DNA from: Litsea cubeba
Taxonomy: Eukaryota; Streptophyta; Magnoliopsida; Laurales; Lauraceae
NCBI GenBank assembly: GCA_012931725.1
Contig: CM022946.1
Location: forward strand, 52,915,830-52,979,829
DNA length: 64,000 bases
Reading direction: 5' to 3'
The notes beneath the pieces are model-generated. The model was not told the DNA's origin, searched no databases, and saw only the letters and a list, made by a program, of their open reading frames with translations. The position numbers were made by a program, and so were the translations under genes. Positions 1 to 11,624 of this stretch are shown here, in pieces (positions within the stretch are counted from its first letter, which is position 1; each line of letters begins with the position of its first letter).

Positions 1-2790
1 TCAGGATCCAAAGAAGATCTTGGCCATGCAAGAAGAGTTGAGAGATTTCTGTGCAAGTACAAACGCCATATGTCCTGACATTGCACTGCGGAGAGATCTC
101 GTTATTTACCTCACTTATTGGCTTGGTGAGGCTGTTTTTGCTGGTGGAGATGGAACGCACATCAGGCCGCATTGTATTTTTCCGGCTTGTCAGATGGCGT
201 TTAGAGAGCAGCTTGCTTTGGTGCCAGCTCTTTACTCCTACTTGTGTACCGAACTGCAGGCTGCTGCTTTTTTGGTTCGGCTTGGGCTTCCCATGAATAG
301 GGTATTTTCAGCCCATATCTTTTATTCGTGGTATGTATACCACTGTCCTGGCTTCCATCGGCTGGGTGCTGCACAGGATGATGATCCTCTGATGATTCGA
401 CTGGCTAAGGGCAAAGCCGTGTCCGAATCACTTTTGTTTGCCCGTATGAGGATCCGACGGTTCAGGGACGTCGAGATGGGGCAATCTTCAGTAAAGCTTT
501 CTCTGGAGTTGCGGAAGAAGGCTTTTGATTTTGGTGCCTCCCGAGACTCTACCAGGGCGGGGTCGGGAAGGCATTATTCCTTGACAAATGCAGAGAGAGA
601 GTGGCTTTTCAGCATATGTGTCGGCACGATGGTGTACCATAGACATCTTTTCGTCGACATCCAGCCGTATGTACCCTCTCGCTTTGCTTTGCAGCTTGGC
701 TTTTCTCAAGGCGTTGTTGGAGCGCCTTCAAGCATGGTGAAGCGCTTTGGAGGCTTACAGGATGGGAGAAATGCATGGGCTTTCTATAGTGCTGAAGACA
801 CTACAGCCATGATTTCTTATCCTGTGTTGTTGACTTCCCGTACTGCCGGCTTTGCGAAGTGGTTCGCGGAGAGCTTTTTGGCATATCGGGGGCTTTCCAA
901 GAAGGAGCTTGATGTGAAGCTGGCATCTGGAAAGGGCCTTGGAAAGTCGGATGGCATCCGGCGAGAGGAAGTTTGGGCCTTCCTTTCTGGAGAGAAGCAC
1001 AAGATAGGCTTTCTCGGTGACCAGGGCGTCATCGGTTCTGAAGCTGTTCGAGAGATACCTGATGAGGCTTTGGAGCAGCTAGAACAGGAGGAAGCCGAAC
1101 TTGGCGCTTGGATGCAAGCGGCACAGAGGCAAGCTTCCGTGGAGTCTACTGGCAAGAGCAGACCATCCAGTGATGAGTCGAGTGGCAAACCTGACTCTGA
1201 CAGCGGGGCAGGTTCCTCTAAGAAGCGAGCCCGCAGAGGTAAGAGGAGGAGGAGTCATCATCACAGCAAGGGGCAGCATGAGGATTCTCCTGACTTGGAA
1301 GTTCCTCTTACTATCAATGAGGATGTGCCAGTGGATGCTGACGAGCCTCCAGAGAAGAGAAGCCGAGAAGAAGAGACCGTTGGTGAAGGTATGATTCTTC
1401 CTTTTTCTCTTTCCATGGGAGTTTTTTTTTTTATGTTATGATTTGCTTCTTGTTTCTGCTTTTCTTCTTTTTTTTTTTTTTTTAGCAGAGGAAGACTTGG
1501 TGATGCCTGAGGTCCCAACCGATGAGGTGGTGATGGATTCTGTTGAGGCACCTGAAGAAGAACCGAGGGACTCTGGAGTAGATCCAGAATCTCCAATTGG
1601 TATGACTTCTTTTGCTTTTTTTTTTTTTGTTTGTGACTCGGTTTGCTAACACATTTTTTTTTTGCCAGCTGACTTGCCACAGGATTCTGATGACTTTGAA
1701 CCATCGATGGACGCAAACGTTGATGATGCTTCCGATGAGTTCATGGAGGAAGAAAGTGTTCCGCCAGTCGTCGAAGAAGGTATTTTGTAGTTATAACTCT
1801 GATAATGATTTTCAAACAGGGTCATATTCATACCTTTTTGTGTTTCCTTTGCAGGTTTTGAAGTGGCAGAGGAGGATCCGTCGCTTCCAGAGCAAGAGAT
1901 GCCAGAGGTTGATCCAGAGGTAGAGATTCCTGGGACCAGCTCTGACAATATTGAGGAGATTCCTCGCGCTGAGATTCCTTCCCGGGCAGGAGCAGCTTCA
2001 GCTGGAAAGAGTTCTTTTGTTACTCTTTCAACAGATGATGACATGAGTAGCCGACCAACGGAGTTGGGCGAATCCTTAGCTGGGCCATCTCTTCTTTTTG
2101 CGAAGAAGGTGGTGGTGCGAGTTGTGAGCTCTTGGATTGAGACTCTCTTTTCTGGGCACTTGGAAGTCGGATTTGGCATGATCCAGCATGTGCAGGAGAT
2201 TCTCAATGATGCTGAAGAGGCTGGTCTGGATGTCACAGGTGCCAGGGCGATCGTTGATAGGATCATTACACTGGGTGACAAGTGGTTTGAGACCGTGAGT
2301 TTGGCTGATGACCAGTTCTTCAAGGAGATGTTCCTGGACCCCTGCTGATAAGGCTAAGTCTGACCTGGATGAGGCTACAGAAAGCAGGAAGCAGGCAGTC
2401 CGAAAGAGGAACTTAGAAGAGATAACCATCATCAGGCTGACACATGACCTTAAGATCCTTGACAGGGAGGTCGATGAGGCCAGGAAACGTCTTGAGCATT
2501 TGCAGGCACAAGTTGCTGCCAAGTGGACTGCCATAATAGAGGCTCGCGACAGGGAGAGTGCCCTGATTCACCAGGTTGCAGATGCCGAACGGGTTCTCAA
2601 AAGGAAGTCTGATGAGGATGAACAATGGCAAACTGCTCGAGGTAAGCTTCCTGGTGTGAGAGAAGGGGTACAGCCCACTCCAGCATCTCATGGCAAGTTC
2701 CTGAAGAAGCGTGCCTTGGAATCCTTGACGGCTGAGGCTAAAAGTTTGCTTGGGGAGCTGAACTCTTGGCTGGAGACCATTTTTGATTGA
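1..2790 (+). pseudogene. Antisense gene of Tat-I, copy A (5' truncated, frameshifted)
   Basis: This is the 3' part of the gene described in full at 29655-34347. Exons are 1-1388, 1486-1599, 1669-1779 and 1855-2790, with GT...AG introns of 97, 69 and 75 bp, each splitting a codon after its first base. Exon 1 carries the end of the plant-mobile-domain-like region and a basic Lys/Arg cluster near 1220-1260. The next exons are short and acidic, and the last encodes a long charged coiled coil ending at the TGA at 2788. A run of four C near 2339, where copy B has three, shifts the frame and stops exon 4 at 2348. The start lies outside the window. Confidence 0.75.
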
Positions 2791-2983
2791 GCTCCTGTAT
2801 ACAGAAACCATCCTTCTTTCTTCTCTTTTTTTTTGGTACCACTTGTATTTTTTGGTACTCTTTTCTTTTTTCTTTTGTTATCCCTACGCTTACTTGAATC
2901 TTTTTGTGATAAAAGTAATTGCTAAATGGGCTTTGATCAAAAGGTTGTCATTTTGTGAAAATCTTTTGTCAAGTGATTGTTTT

Positions 2984-3345
2984 GGCATAAAAGCCAAGTT
3001 TTTGTTTGTGGCATGAAAGCCAATTTTGGCATGAGAGCCAGCTTTTCTCTTGTGGCATTGATAGCCGAGTTTTTTTTTTTTTGTTGTGTTGGCATCTATA
3101 GCCAATTTTGGTGGCATTGATAGCCGGTTTTGTTTTGATGGCATTGATAGCACGGTTTTTGGTGGCATTGATAGCCTGTTTTGTTTTGGTGGCATTGATA
3201 GCGGGTTTTTGAAATCAAGTTTTTTTTTTTTGTTTGTGGCATTGATAGCCGGTTTTGTTTTTTGGTGGCATTGATAGCCGGTTTTTGTGGCATTTATAGC
3301 CTGTTTGTGGCATTTATAGCCTGTTTTGATGGCATTTATAGCCGG
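2984..3345. repeat. Tandem array of GGCATTGATAGCC-type units (copy A)
   Basis: About 14 units of roughly 20-30 bp contain GGCAT(T/C)(G/T)ATAGCC or the variants GGCATAAAAGCC and GGCATGAGAGCC, separated by T/G-rich spacers. Each unit has GGC...GCC ends. The array lies just after the antisense gene and before the hairpin array. Copy B has fewer units (34814-35045), and a four-unit version lies in the Tat-I LTR at 26492-26566. Confidence 0.85.
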
Positions 3346-3364
3346 TTTGGTTTTAAAAAAAAAT

Positions 3365-3819
3365 GCAAGTATCGACTAAAAGTCGCCTCCCTGCTGACTG
3401 TTCTTGCAAGTATCGATGGAATGTCGCATCCTTGCTCATTCGGTTGCGAGTATGATGGAATGTCGCATCCTCGCGGATTTGGGTTGCAAGTATCGATGGA
3501 ATGTCGCATCCTTGCTTTTCAAAATTTGGTTTTGCGGTGTACTGACTTGATGTCGTTTCCCCACGATTTTTGAAATTTGTGGTTTTTCGAACCTTTGGGT
3601 TATGGATATCAACTGAACTGTTGCGTCTCATAGTTTTTTTTTAGGTTTTTTCGAACCTTTGAAATTTGGGTTGTGGATATCAACTGAAATGTTGCATCTC
3701 CACAGTTTTGGATTTTGCAAGTATCGACGAAATGTCGCTTCCCTGCGATTTTGGAAGTGTCGAACGTGGTTCGCTTGCTTCCGATTTGTGCGAGTATCGA
3801 CTAAGCGTCGCTTCCTCGC
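3365..3819. repeat. Array of covarying two-stem hairpin units (copy A)
   Basis: Nine or more units of about 30 bp share the plan outer arm / TAT / inner arm / loop / inner arm / C(A/T)TC / outer arm. Arms differ between units but stay complementary. Outer pairs are GCAAG/CTTGC at 3406-3435 and 3486-3515, GCGAG/CTCGC at 3446-3474 and 3790-3819, TGTGGA/TCCACA at 3672-3704 and GGAAG/CTTCC at 3753-3782. Inner pairs are CGAC/GTCG, CAAC/GTTG and CGAAC/GTTCG. The array lies between the converging ends of the antisense gene and pol. Confidence 0.75.
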
Positions 3820-3829
3820 GGTTTTTGAA

Positions 3830-4176
3830 AAACATTTTTTTTTTTTGTTTAAAGACACGAGGGTCATAATTTTGACCTAAAACCATTTTGGCGGTAAAAG
3901 GCAGGGTGGACTAGGGTGGAAATCCCTGAATCCGGATTTTGTTTCAAACCATGAATTTTTGGTTCAAGGGTTGAAAATTTGGTCAAGTTAGGGAGAGATT
4001 CCTAAACTTGGATTTTTTTTTGAACAATGAAACGATGAAAGTAGCATTGTTTTAGATTTCTAGAAATTTCAATATTTGACATGAAAATTCTAAAAAAAGG
4101 GTGGGTTTTAGCGAGCGTGTACCTGGAAACCGGTTTTGGCCGTACAGGCATTGCTCTTACCCAGTTGGGTAAGTCT
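3830..4176. other. Non-coding spacer between hairpin array and end of pol (copy A)
   Basis: No reading frame or repeat of note was seen. The sequence is conserved in copy B (about 35535-35888), with only small indels in T runs. It forms the 3' untranslated part of the retrotransposon RNA just downstream of the integrase stop. Confidence 0.5.
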
Positions 4177-5330
4177 TCAAGGGTAGTACCGCTTTAAGAA
4201 CTTGCCGTTGATGGGCAGCATACATCTGTCACCTTCCATGTTTAGGAGTGCGTATGCGCCGTTAGAGAAAACCTTGTCGATGACGTAGGGTCCCTCCCAT
4301 TTTGGCTCAAATTGCCTTTGGACTTGTGAGCGAAGACCATTGGTCTTTTTACCGCAAGAACCAAGTCACTCTTTTGTAGGCGCGTTGCCTGACCTTTTTA
4401 TCGAAAGATCCTGCCATACGTGCTTGGTAAAGTTCAATGCTTTGTTGAGCTTCGAGCCGTCTCTCATCGAGATTGTCCAGCTCATGGAGCCGCAATTTAC
4501 ATTGCTTTCTTGAGTCATGTCATTTTGCAAGGATACCCTCAAGGAAGGAATTTGTACTTCCAAGGGCACGACAGCTTCGCATCCATAGACCAAGGAGAAT
4601 GGTGTGCTATGGGTTGGTCCTCGAACGGTGGTTCGATAGGCCCACAAAGCTTCAGACATTTTGTCGCTCCAGTCTCTTTTGTGACTAGAGACCATTTTTT
4701 TGAGGATTTTGCAGAGTGTCTTGTTGAAAGCTTCTGCTAACCCGTTTGCTGCCGGATTGTATGGAGTCGAAGGACAGCTTTGGATTTTGTATTTGTCGCA
4801 GAACCTGTAGAAATCGATGATCCCGGAACTGTGGTCCGTTATCATGGACGAATCTTTTGGGTATGCCGAAACGACAAATGATGTTGGTGCGTAGGAACTG
4901 AAGGACTGATGAGGTCTTCATTTCGTTAAACGCAAATGCTTCTGACCACTTGGAGAAGTAAATCCGTAGCGGCGAAGATGAAAGCGATGACCTTTGCTTG
5001 AAGGGGGAGAAATAGGACCTATGATGTCCATACCCCAGGCTTCGGAAAGGCCATGAGATCGCTGTAGGATGCAGCCATTCTGGAGGCATGTGAATGTAAT
5101 CTCCATGAACTTGGCATTGTTGGCAGCGCTTAGCAAATTGCATTGCGTCAGCTACCATGGTAGGCCAGTAATATCCTAACCTTTTTATCTGATCATAGAG
5201 CTTAGGTCCAGCCTGATGAGCTCCACAAAGACCAGCATGAACTTCTTTGAGTGTTTCTTCAGCCTCTTGTTGTGACAAGCAGCGTAGAAGTACTCCGTTG
5301 AAGGATTTCCTGTAAAGGATTTTTGAAGGA
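4177..5330 (-). pseudogene. Tat-I integrase, copy A (frameshifted)
   Basis: Read on the minus strand: an HHCC zinc-binding region (HAGLCGAH, then CQQC), a catalytic core with FVHDNGPQF and the GLAEAFNKT glutamate, and a C-terminal chromatin/DNA-binding region ending KFLKRYYP and a stop at 4177. Integrase inserts the cDNA into host DNA. The core is split by at least three indels relative to copy B, for example an extra A near 4771 and extra bases near 4960-4985. Unlike copy B, the zinc-finger residue at about 5140 is still a Gln codon. Confidence 0.85.
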
Positions 5331-5576
5331 ATATCCAATGAAAGCTTGGGGTTCGCCTTTGGATGCTTACCCGTTCTTTTGATCTTCAGGTAGGATTCCG
5401 AACATAATGTAATCAATGAACGGATCCCTCCAGTCGCCAATTGAAGTTTGAAGGATTGAAATCCGACTTCCGACCACTTGGTGGCATTCAGCAACTGCTT
5501 GGTGTGTGTTAAGAGGAGGAAGGATTCTCCTTTCACACACTGTGATTTGCATGTTTTCCCCTTCCTGGATTGCCAT

Positions 5577-5990
5577 GGATGCGGCAAGTCCGGCTAGGGC
5601 ATCTGCACGTATGTTTTCACCTCTACGAATGTGGGTGATGTGACAGATGTCAAACTTTTGCAGAAGTGATTGTGCCTTGTTGTAGTAGGGCAGCAAATCT
5701 GGCTTCCTGACTTCAAATTTCTGATTCATCTGGTTGACGATCAGTTGAGAGTCTCCAAAGACTTCCAGCATGGTGATACCGGATTCGATGGCGAGTTCCA
5801 ATCCTAAGATCAGAGCTTGATATTCAGCTGCATTATTCGTGCATGGTTCCAGTAGCGAGAAAGCGTGTGGAATCATGTATTTGTCGGGGCTAACAAAGAG
5901 GATGCCAACTCCCGAGATCAGCTGTCTTTTTTCATTTGTCCTGGTTGCACCGTCAAAGTACATGTCCCAGGAGGCACTTTGTGAGAAAGT
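5577..5990 (-). pseudogene. Tat-I archaeal-type RNase H domain, copy A
   Basis: The second RNase H of a Tat-type polyprotein. The four acidic active-site positions are visible: MYFDGATR, NNAAEYQALILGLEL, VFGDSQLIVNQ and RADALAGLAAS. It lies in a long open frame (6389-5367) that also holds the tail of the ordinary RNase H, and is separated from it by a linker ending PVYNVETFSQSASW. RNase H removes the RNA strand of the RNA/DNA hybrid. This domain itself looks intact, but its polyprotein context is broken. Confidence 0.85.
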
Positions 5991-6019
5991 CTCCACATTG
6001 TAGACGGGTTCGTCTGGGA

Positions 6020-7370
6020 GATCATCTCTGAGTGGAGAATCTTTAGGCAATGGATGCTCTGCGAGGAAGTCCGCTAGAGCTTGCCCTTTGATTGCTTTTT
6101 GTGGTACATACCTAATATCAAATTGTGACAGAAGGATGGACCATTTTGCCAGTCGAGCATTGAGAGAACCTGCCTTTGTGACAAGGACCTTCAAGAGGTT
6201 GACCCTCGAGACCAGGTAGACTGTGTTGGAAAGCAAGTAGTGACGCAGCTTTTGTACGGCGAACATCACTGCAAGACATTCTTTTTCGACTGGAGAGTAG
6301 CGATGCTCTGCACCTACTAGCATGCGGCTGAGGTAATATAGAGCAGCTTCTTTTCTTTGATCATTTTCTTGCGCAAGCAGAGCTCCCAAGAGTGATCAAG
6401 GGCTCTTGTGTACAAGATGAATGGTTTTCCAGTGGTAGGAGCAGCTAACACTGGAGGTTTGTCAGGTATGACTTGATGTCTTGGAAAGCAGCTTCACAGT
6501 CAGCATCCCAAACAAAGTTTACACCTTTTTTTCTATCAACCGGGAGAATGGACGGCATTTCCCCGAAAGATTGGAGATGAACCGTCTGATGTAGGCCAAT
6601 CTCCCTTGAAGCCCTTTGAGTTCTCTCAAGGTTCTTGGATAGGGCATTTCTAGAATGGCTTTGACTTTTATGGGGTCAAGCTCTATTCCAGCTTTCCGAA
6701 CTAAGAATCCGAGGAACTTACCCCGACGAGACGCCGAAGAAGCATTTCAATGGATTCATTCGCAGTTTGTGTTTGCGAAGCCGGAGGAAGACTTCTCGAG
6801 GTTTTCGAGATGATCTTCTTTTCTTTTGCTTTTGACGGCGAGGTCATCAACGTAACATTCAACCGTCTTGTGCTGCATATCTTGGAATATTTTCATCATA
6901 GCCCTCTGATATGTGGCTACCAGCATTCTTCAAACCAAATGGCATGACAGTGTAACAATACACGCCAAATGGGGTTCGAAAGGATGTATGTTTTTCATCC
7001 TCAGGATGCATCTTTATCTGATTGTAGCCAGAGAAACCATCCATGAATGTCATTCGCTCGAATCCACAAGGTATTATCAATCATTACCTCTGGTATGGGG
7101 AGCGGAAATTCATCTTTTGGGCATGCGCCATTCAGGTCTCTATAATCAATACAGACTCTGATCTGCCCATTTTTCTTTGTCACGGGGACAATGTTGGCCA
7201 ACCATTCAGGATGTTGTTCCTCACGGATGAAGCCGACGCTTTTGAGTTTTTGAACTTCTTGTTCAATTTTATCCATCACATCTGGACGGAATCTTCTTTG
7301 GCCTTGTTTGACAGGCTTGATGTCTTCTTGAAGATTGAGTTTGTGAACTGCTATTTTGGGGTCTAGCCTG
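6020..7370 (-). pseudogene. Tat-I reverse transcriptase and RNase H, copy A
   Basis: The reverse transcriptase has VCIDYRDLNGACPKDEFPLP, FMDGFSGYNQI and VMPFGLKNAGSH; the metal-binding YVDD block seen in copy B (about 38530) is interrupted here by frame changes near 6720-6990. Downstream is the ordinary RNase H (GALLAQENDQRKEAALYYLSR) continuing to the KGQALADFLAEHP linker. Several one-base indels relative to copy B show that the copy is dead. Role: copying of element RNA into DNA inside the virus-like particle. Confidence 0.85.
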
Positions 7371-8690
7371 GCATTTCAGCGTAAGACCATGCAAAGCAAT
7401 CAACGAACTCACGAAGAAAAGCGATATACTCGGGTAACTCATCATCCTTTATATTCTTGCTTATGAATACAGGACGTGGGTTATCTGGTGTTCCCAAGTC
7501 TATCTTTTGAACAGGATCTTCTGTTGGAAGGTTCGAAGGTGGTTCCTCCACAATATTTTCGGAGGCTTCCAGCTCAACGAAACCTTCTGGGGTTTCAAGG
7601 GCATTCCCAGACCAAGGTTTTGTTCCTTTCCACGGGTCTTCTTGATCGGTAATTTTCCCAAGGCTTGCTATGAGATGATCCCAATCGCCTGTTGAAACCG
7701 AGTCGAAGTAGGCTACTTCTTTTGGAGATGAGGGTTCTTCTGGGTCAGAAGTCCACACGTCTGTGCCATCGGACAACTCCTCGTTCATTTTCGGAGAAAT
7801 CGTGCCAATTGGATGAGCTTCCTGGATCCTTTGTCAGGTGACTCATCAAGAGATATCCAGGGAGATCGATGTCTTCATGGACTTGAGATGTTGAGGCTTG
7901 GTCAGTATATTGACTTTTAAGCCTTTGTGTCAACTGTCTCAAGGGAGTGTCAGGATCATACCCTAACCCGTGTGAAGGACTTTTCTACATAGCCGTAGAG
8001 TCTCCAATCTTCCAGCTGGCTTTTGGTCAAGACGGGCCCCAATGGCGTGAGAATACCGCGTCCTTCTCCCAAACCGACTGGGTTTTGAGCGTCATAGCCC
8101 ATTTTCTTCATGATAGCTTGTGCCACAGAACTGTATAAGGATAGTTGAGGCGTACCTTTATTTTGAAAAGGTTCAAGCATGGAGTTTGATGAAGAAGCAT
8201 CCGATCTATGGAAGAAGATCGGCTTTTCCTTTGCCTGAAGTTGCCTGGAACAACGAAGGAAGCTGACTTAGGATCTTCTATGTCAGAAGTTATCTCCATT
8301 GGAGTAAGAGCAGGCTGAACTTGCTGAGTGTCAGCTTGGCTTGACGATGTGTCGTCTTCTGGCTCTGAATCTGAGTCCGTGTCTTGCATGATAGACACGA
8401 AAGAGACAACAAATTTGCCCCCAGGCTTTTGTTTGCCTTCTTCACTTAGTTGTGATGACCAAAGGCTTTTGACGATTTGAGGGAGATAATGAAGGGAGTT
8501 TGCATGCTCTCTCAGATTTACCGGATGGTTTGTTTTCTTCCGGTGATTGTTGAGGAGCTTTGCCTTTATCCTTTCTGGAGATTTGTCGGCAAAGGGTGCT
8601 GTGATGCTTCTCCTCTTCTTCTTTTTCACCTTCATACATCTGTGAGTCTGCGAAGTGGATTTCTTTACCTTTGAAGGGTTTTCTGTCCGC
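7371..8690 (-). pseudogene. Tat-I protease-RT linker with G-patch-like motif, copy A
   Basis: A low-complexity acidic and Ser-rich linker between protease and RT. At 8040-8120 it contains IMKKMGYDAQNPVGLGEG followed by RGI, which fits the G-patch pattern (aromatic after Gly, GLG, then a GI pair). The motif is identical in copy B. G-patch domains bind nucleic acid or activate DEAH helicases, and betaretroviruses have one downstream of protease. The region is split by frameshifts near 7800-7830, 8170-8260 and 8430-8520. Confidence 0.7.
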
Positions 8691-9300
8691 AAAGACTCGA
8701 TTTATCATGCCGTCGTCGCCAACAAACTTGATGCATTGATGTAGAGTTGAAGGGACAACACCATTTCTCATGGATCCAAGGGCGTCCGAGAAGGATGTTT
8801 GTAGCATGAAGGGGTCTTTATTGCATTACACTGTGACCTCAGAGATAAGATCACCGATCTGCAATTGAACCTGATTTTTGCCGATAGGCCTTTGAGTACT
8901 CCCATCGTATCCAAGATAGATACAGATGTGTGGCTCAGTTTGCCTGGGTGGGATGCCCAACTCTTCAAGAGCCGATGTGGAGATGAGGTGAGTGCAGAAC
9001 CTGGGGTCGATCTGAACTCTATGCATAGGCATTTCCTTGATATACCCTGTGAAGTACTAGGGGTCGGTTATGCCTGGTTTCGCCAAGTAGGAGGTCATCC
9101 TTTGTGAAGGCGATGGTTGCACTGGCTGCTTTTTTAACCGAGAGGCATTCAATGCATGATCCCTCCGTTTCCTTCTTTTCTCCCTTTTGAGGAGGCTTCT
9201 GAGTTTTTGACCCGGTAAATCCATTCAATTTGGAGGACTTGCGGGCAAATTGTTTCGACATCCTCATTCAGTTTTTGTAATTCTGGAGATGAGATTAGCA
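8691..9300 (-). pseudogene. Tat-I aspartic protease region, copy A
   Basis: Recognisable pieces include ALEELGIPPRQ, DGSTQRPIG, the terminal protease block with a GRPW-like segment, and VPSTLHQCIKFVGDDGM. The catalytic Asp motif is disturbed by indels near 8990-9040 (the frame reads IDPRFCTH where a D-x-G-S block is expected). The enzyme would cleave Gag-Pol. It is degenerate here. Confidence 0.7.
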
Positions 9301-11524
9301 CGAGTGTGCTGAGACATTCGCAACAAATCTAGGATGTGTAGACGTGCAGGTAATGTGCTTGAAGTGTTCAATCAAGTCATACTTGAAAGCCTCCTTAGGG
9401 CCTGCATGTTCATCATTGTTGCCACTAGGGGCGCTTACAACATCTTTTCCCGAAGGATTTACATATGTAAAGGAAGATTGGTTGTAATTTTGTGGTAGTC
9501 CCGGCCAGAGCGGGTGCCTCTACCAACTTCGAGAGCCTTCTTGAGAAGGTGTTTCGTTTGGAAGATTGTCTTCAGGATCAAGAGGCTGTCGTTTTTCATT
9601 TGCTGAGGATGTATCAGCAGCAGAGTTACCATCCTCAGTGATTGTGTTGGCATGGAGCATTTTTCCGGGGAAAAAGTCCTGAACAGCATCCAGACGAATC
9701 TTTATTTAGTAGTTGAATAATTCATCGTCCCAAGCATCAATGGCTGGGAATTCTTCAGTCAGGAAGGGTGTGAACTTTGAAGTCACAGTCTCAGGAGAAG
9801 AAACCTGAGAAGGTGTCATCTCAGTGAAAGTCACATGAGACGAGGTGGCTTCAGAAGATATATGGCTAGGCGTCGCCGGAGTGTAAGTGCTCTCATCAAA
9901 CGATGCTTCGGAAGAGCTATAATCCCGTATTATCACATTACAGGAAGCTCTGACGGGAGACGTTGCCTGATCGGAGTCAGACTCATCCTCGGATGTGAGA
10001 GGATCGTCAATCCAGCAATTTTCTCCATTTTCAGGAGTTAAGGAGGATGTACCTGTGGTCTTCAGGGACTTCAGGCTCTGGATTGCGAGGAGGCTCGTTG
10101 ACGCGTTCTTGCTCTCGTTCTAGAGCGAGTCGCTGCAAGATCCTTGCATATTCTTCAAGAATCAGGTTATGGGAGCCGATCTTCTTCTCATCATCTCTTT
10201 GTGGCTCAACATTGTTGATTTCCACTGGGAGTAATGAGAGGTGCTGGGTCAGCAGCATTTTCTTGTACAGCTTCTTGGTCTTCTTCATCATCAGACCAGG
10301 ATCCTTGTGGCTGTAGGGGGTTATACCAGATTACTGGCATAAGATGAGACTCAGGAACCCATTCTTCATCGGAGAGATATTCTCCTGTTTCAAGGGACTC
10401 CTCCCACTCATCTGTGTAGTTGGATTCGAATCCATCATCGGTGTCGCTGGACTCGTATCCATCAATGGAGAATCCAACTACCGAATTGCAAGAGTATGAT
10501 GCCTCCTGCATGGCTTCTTTGAATTGAGGTGGCATGAAATCACTGAGAGTGAATTTCCTTACCCCCTTTGAAGTCTCTGGAAGGGATGTTTTTGTTACCT
10601 CCAGTGAAGCGGTAGAGGAAGCCTCTGCCTTTTCTTTGACCTCTAGTTTTGGCTGGGTCTTCTCTTGCCGTTTGAGCTTGAGGAGATGTTTCCTAGCCTG
10701 CCTTCGCTGTTGAGCTGTAGGCTTTGTTTTCACGACCTCCCAATTTTCATCTTCCAGGAGATCGGGATGTACCCATATCGGTTGTCCGTCTGGTGTCGGG
10801 TAAGGAACCAGTTCCTCGGACGCTTCGATTGAGTTTATCACCTTGAAGGAAGTAGTGATCTTCTTCTTCGGTGATCTTGATGTTTGTCCACATGTCACCA
10901 TGTTGACGGAGGCAGACCCATAGTTTTTGTCAAAGGTGATGACTCCGTTTTTCCACATCTCATTTATTTTCTCTCTCACAACGAAGCATTGATTGAGAGG
11001 ATGCGAGATCATCTGGTGGTATGGACAGTACCGAGGATCGTTGGTTTTGCCAACATCACCCGGTCTTTTTGGTTCAGGCAAGGTGAGCTTGCCGTTTGCC
11101 ACAAGAGCCCCGAAGATTTCATCAACATCTTCATCAAACGGGTATTTCTTCTCTACTCGTTCTTTGAAGGCATCAGAGAGTTCAGGTCTCTTACCAACAG
11201 CTTTGTTTTCAGCTTTCTTTGGTGGCTGAGGAGCTGACTTGGTCTGCACATTGAGGACCTCTTTCTTCTTTGGTTTAGAGGTTGCAATGGCGGTTGGCTC
11301 TTTTCTTGATGATTTCTGACTGTTGAGGTCTTTAATCACCGTTTCAGCTTCCATGGAAGCTTCTAGGAGTTCTCCCAGGTTTTTTGATTTGTTGCCGATG
11401 ATCATGGAGCGGATTCTGGCTCTCATGTTGTTTCGGCAGATGTCGACTAGCGACGCTTGTGGCAATACATCAGAGCATTTGTATGCCATTGCTTTCCACT
11501 TGTGAATGAAGTCATATGTTGATT
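9301..11524 (-). pseudogene. Tat-I Gag, acidic linker and pre-protease region, copy A (cut by gap)
   Basis: The main frame (11489-10206) starts inside the retrotransposon Gag domain (KWKAMAYKCSDVLPQASLVD and the following arginine-rich helix). It continues through a Lys-rich stretch, a region with YCPYHQMISHPLNQCFVVREK (zinc-finger-like C..H..H..C), and an acidic linker with DTDDGFESNYTDEWEES. Further frames to 9459 match the pre-protease linker of copy B. Gag builds the particle and binds RNA. The N-terminal part is missing because of the N gap. Confidence 0.8.
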
Positions 11525-11624
11525 NNNNNNNNNNNNNNNNNNNNNNNNNNNNNNNNNNNNNNNNNNNNNNNNNNNNNNNNNNNNNNNNNNNNNNNNNNNN
11601 NNNNNNNNNNNNNNNNNNNNNNNN
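11525..11624. other. Assembly gap (100 N)
   Basis: Exactly 100 N bases, the usual placeholder for a scaffold gap of unknown length. The Gag-domain sequence on its left is on the minus strand; the homologous leader fragment on its right is on the plus strand. Confidence 0.99.

Larger units (their letters stand above)
1..11524 (-). mobile_element. Ty3/gypsy Tat-type LTR retrotransposon, family Tat-I, copy A (partial)
   Basis: The stretch is collinear with copy B (about 31550-43201), with small indels and substitutions throughout. Gag-Pol runs on the minus strand (gag at high coordinates, integrase ending at 4177), and an antisense gene lies on the plus strand at 1-2790. Both LTRs are missing: the left side is cut by the window edge and the right side stops at an N gap. 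A second, archaeal-type RNase H between the ordinary RNase H and integrase, together with an antisense ORF, are features of the Tat lineage. Every polyprotein domain carries frameshifts, so the copy looks non-autonomous. Confidence 0.9.

Noticed and set aside
6750..7366. Plus-strand frames opposite the Tat-I reverse transcriptase
   Set aside because: Shadows of the minus-strand RT, whose motifs are clear; they are not conserved as proteins apart from that.
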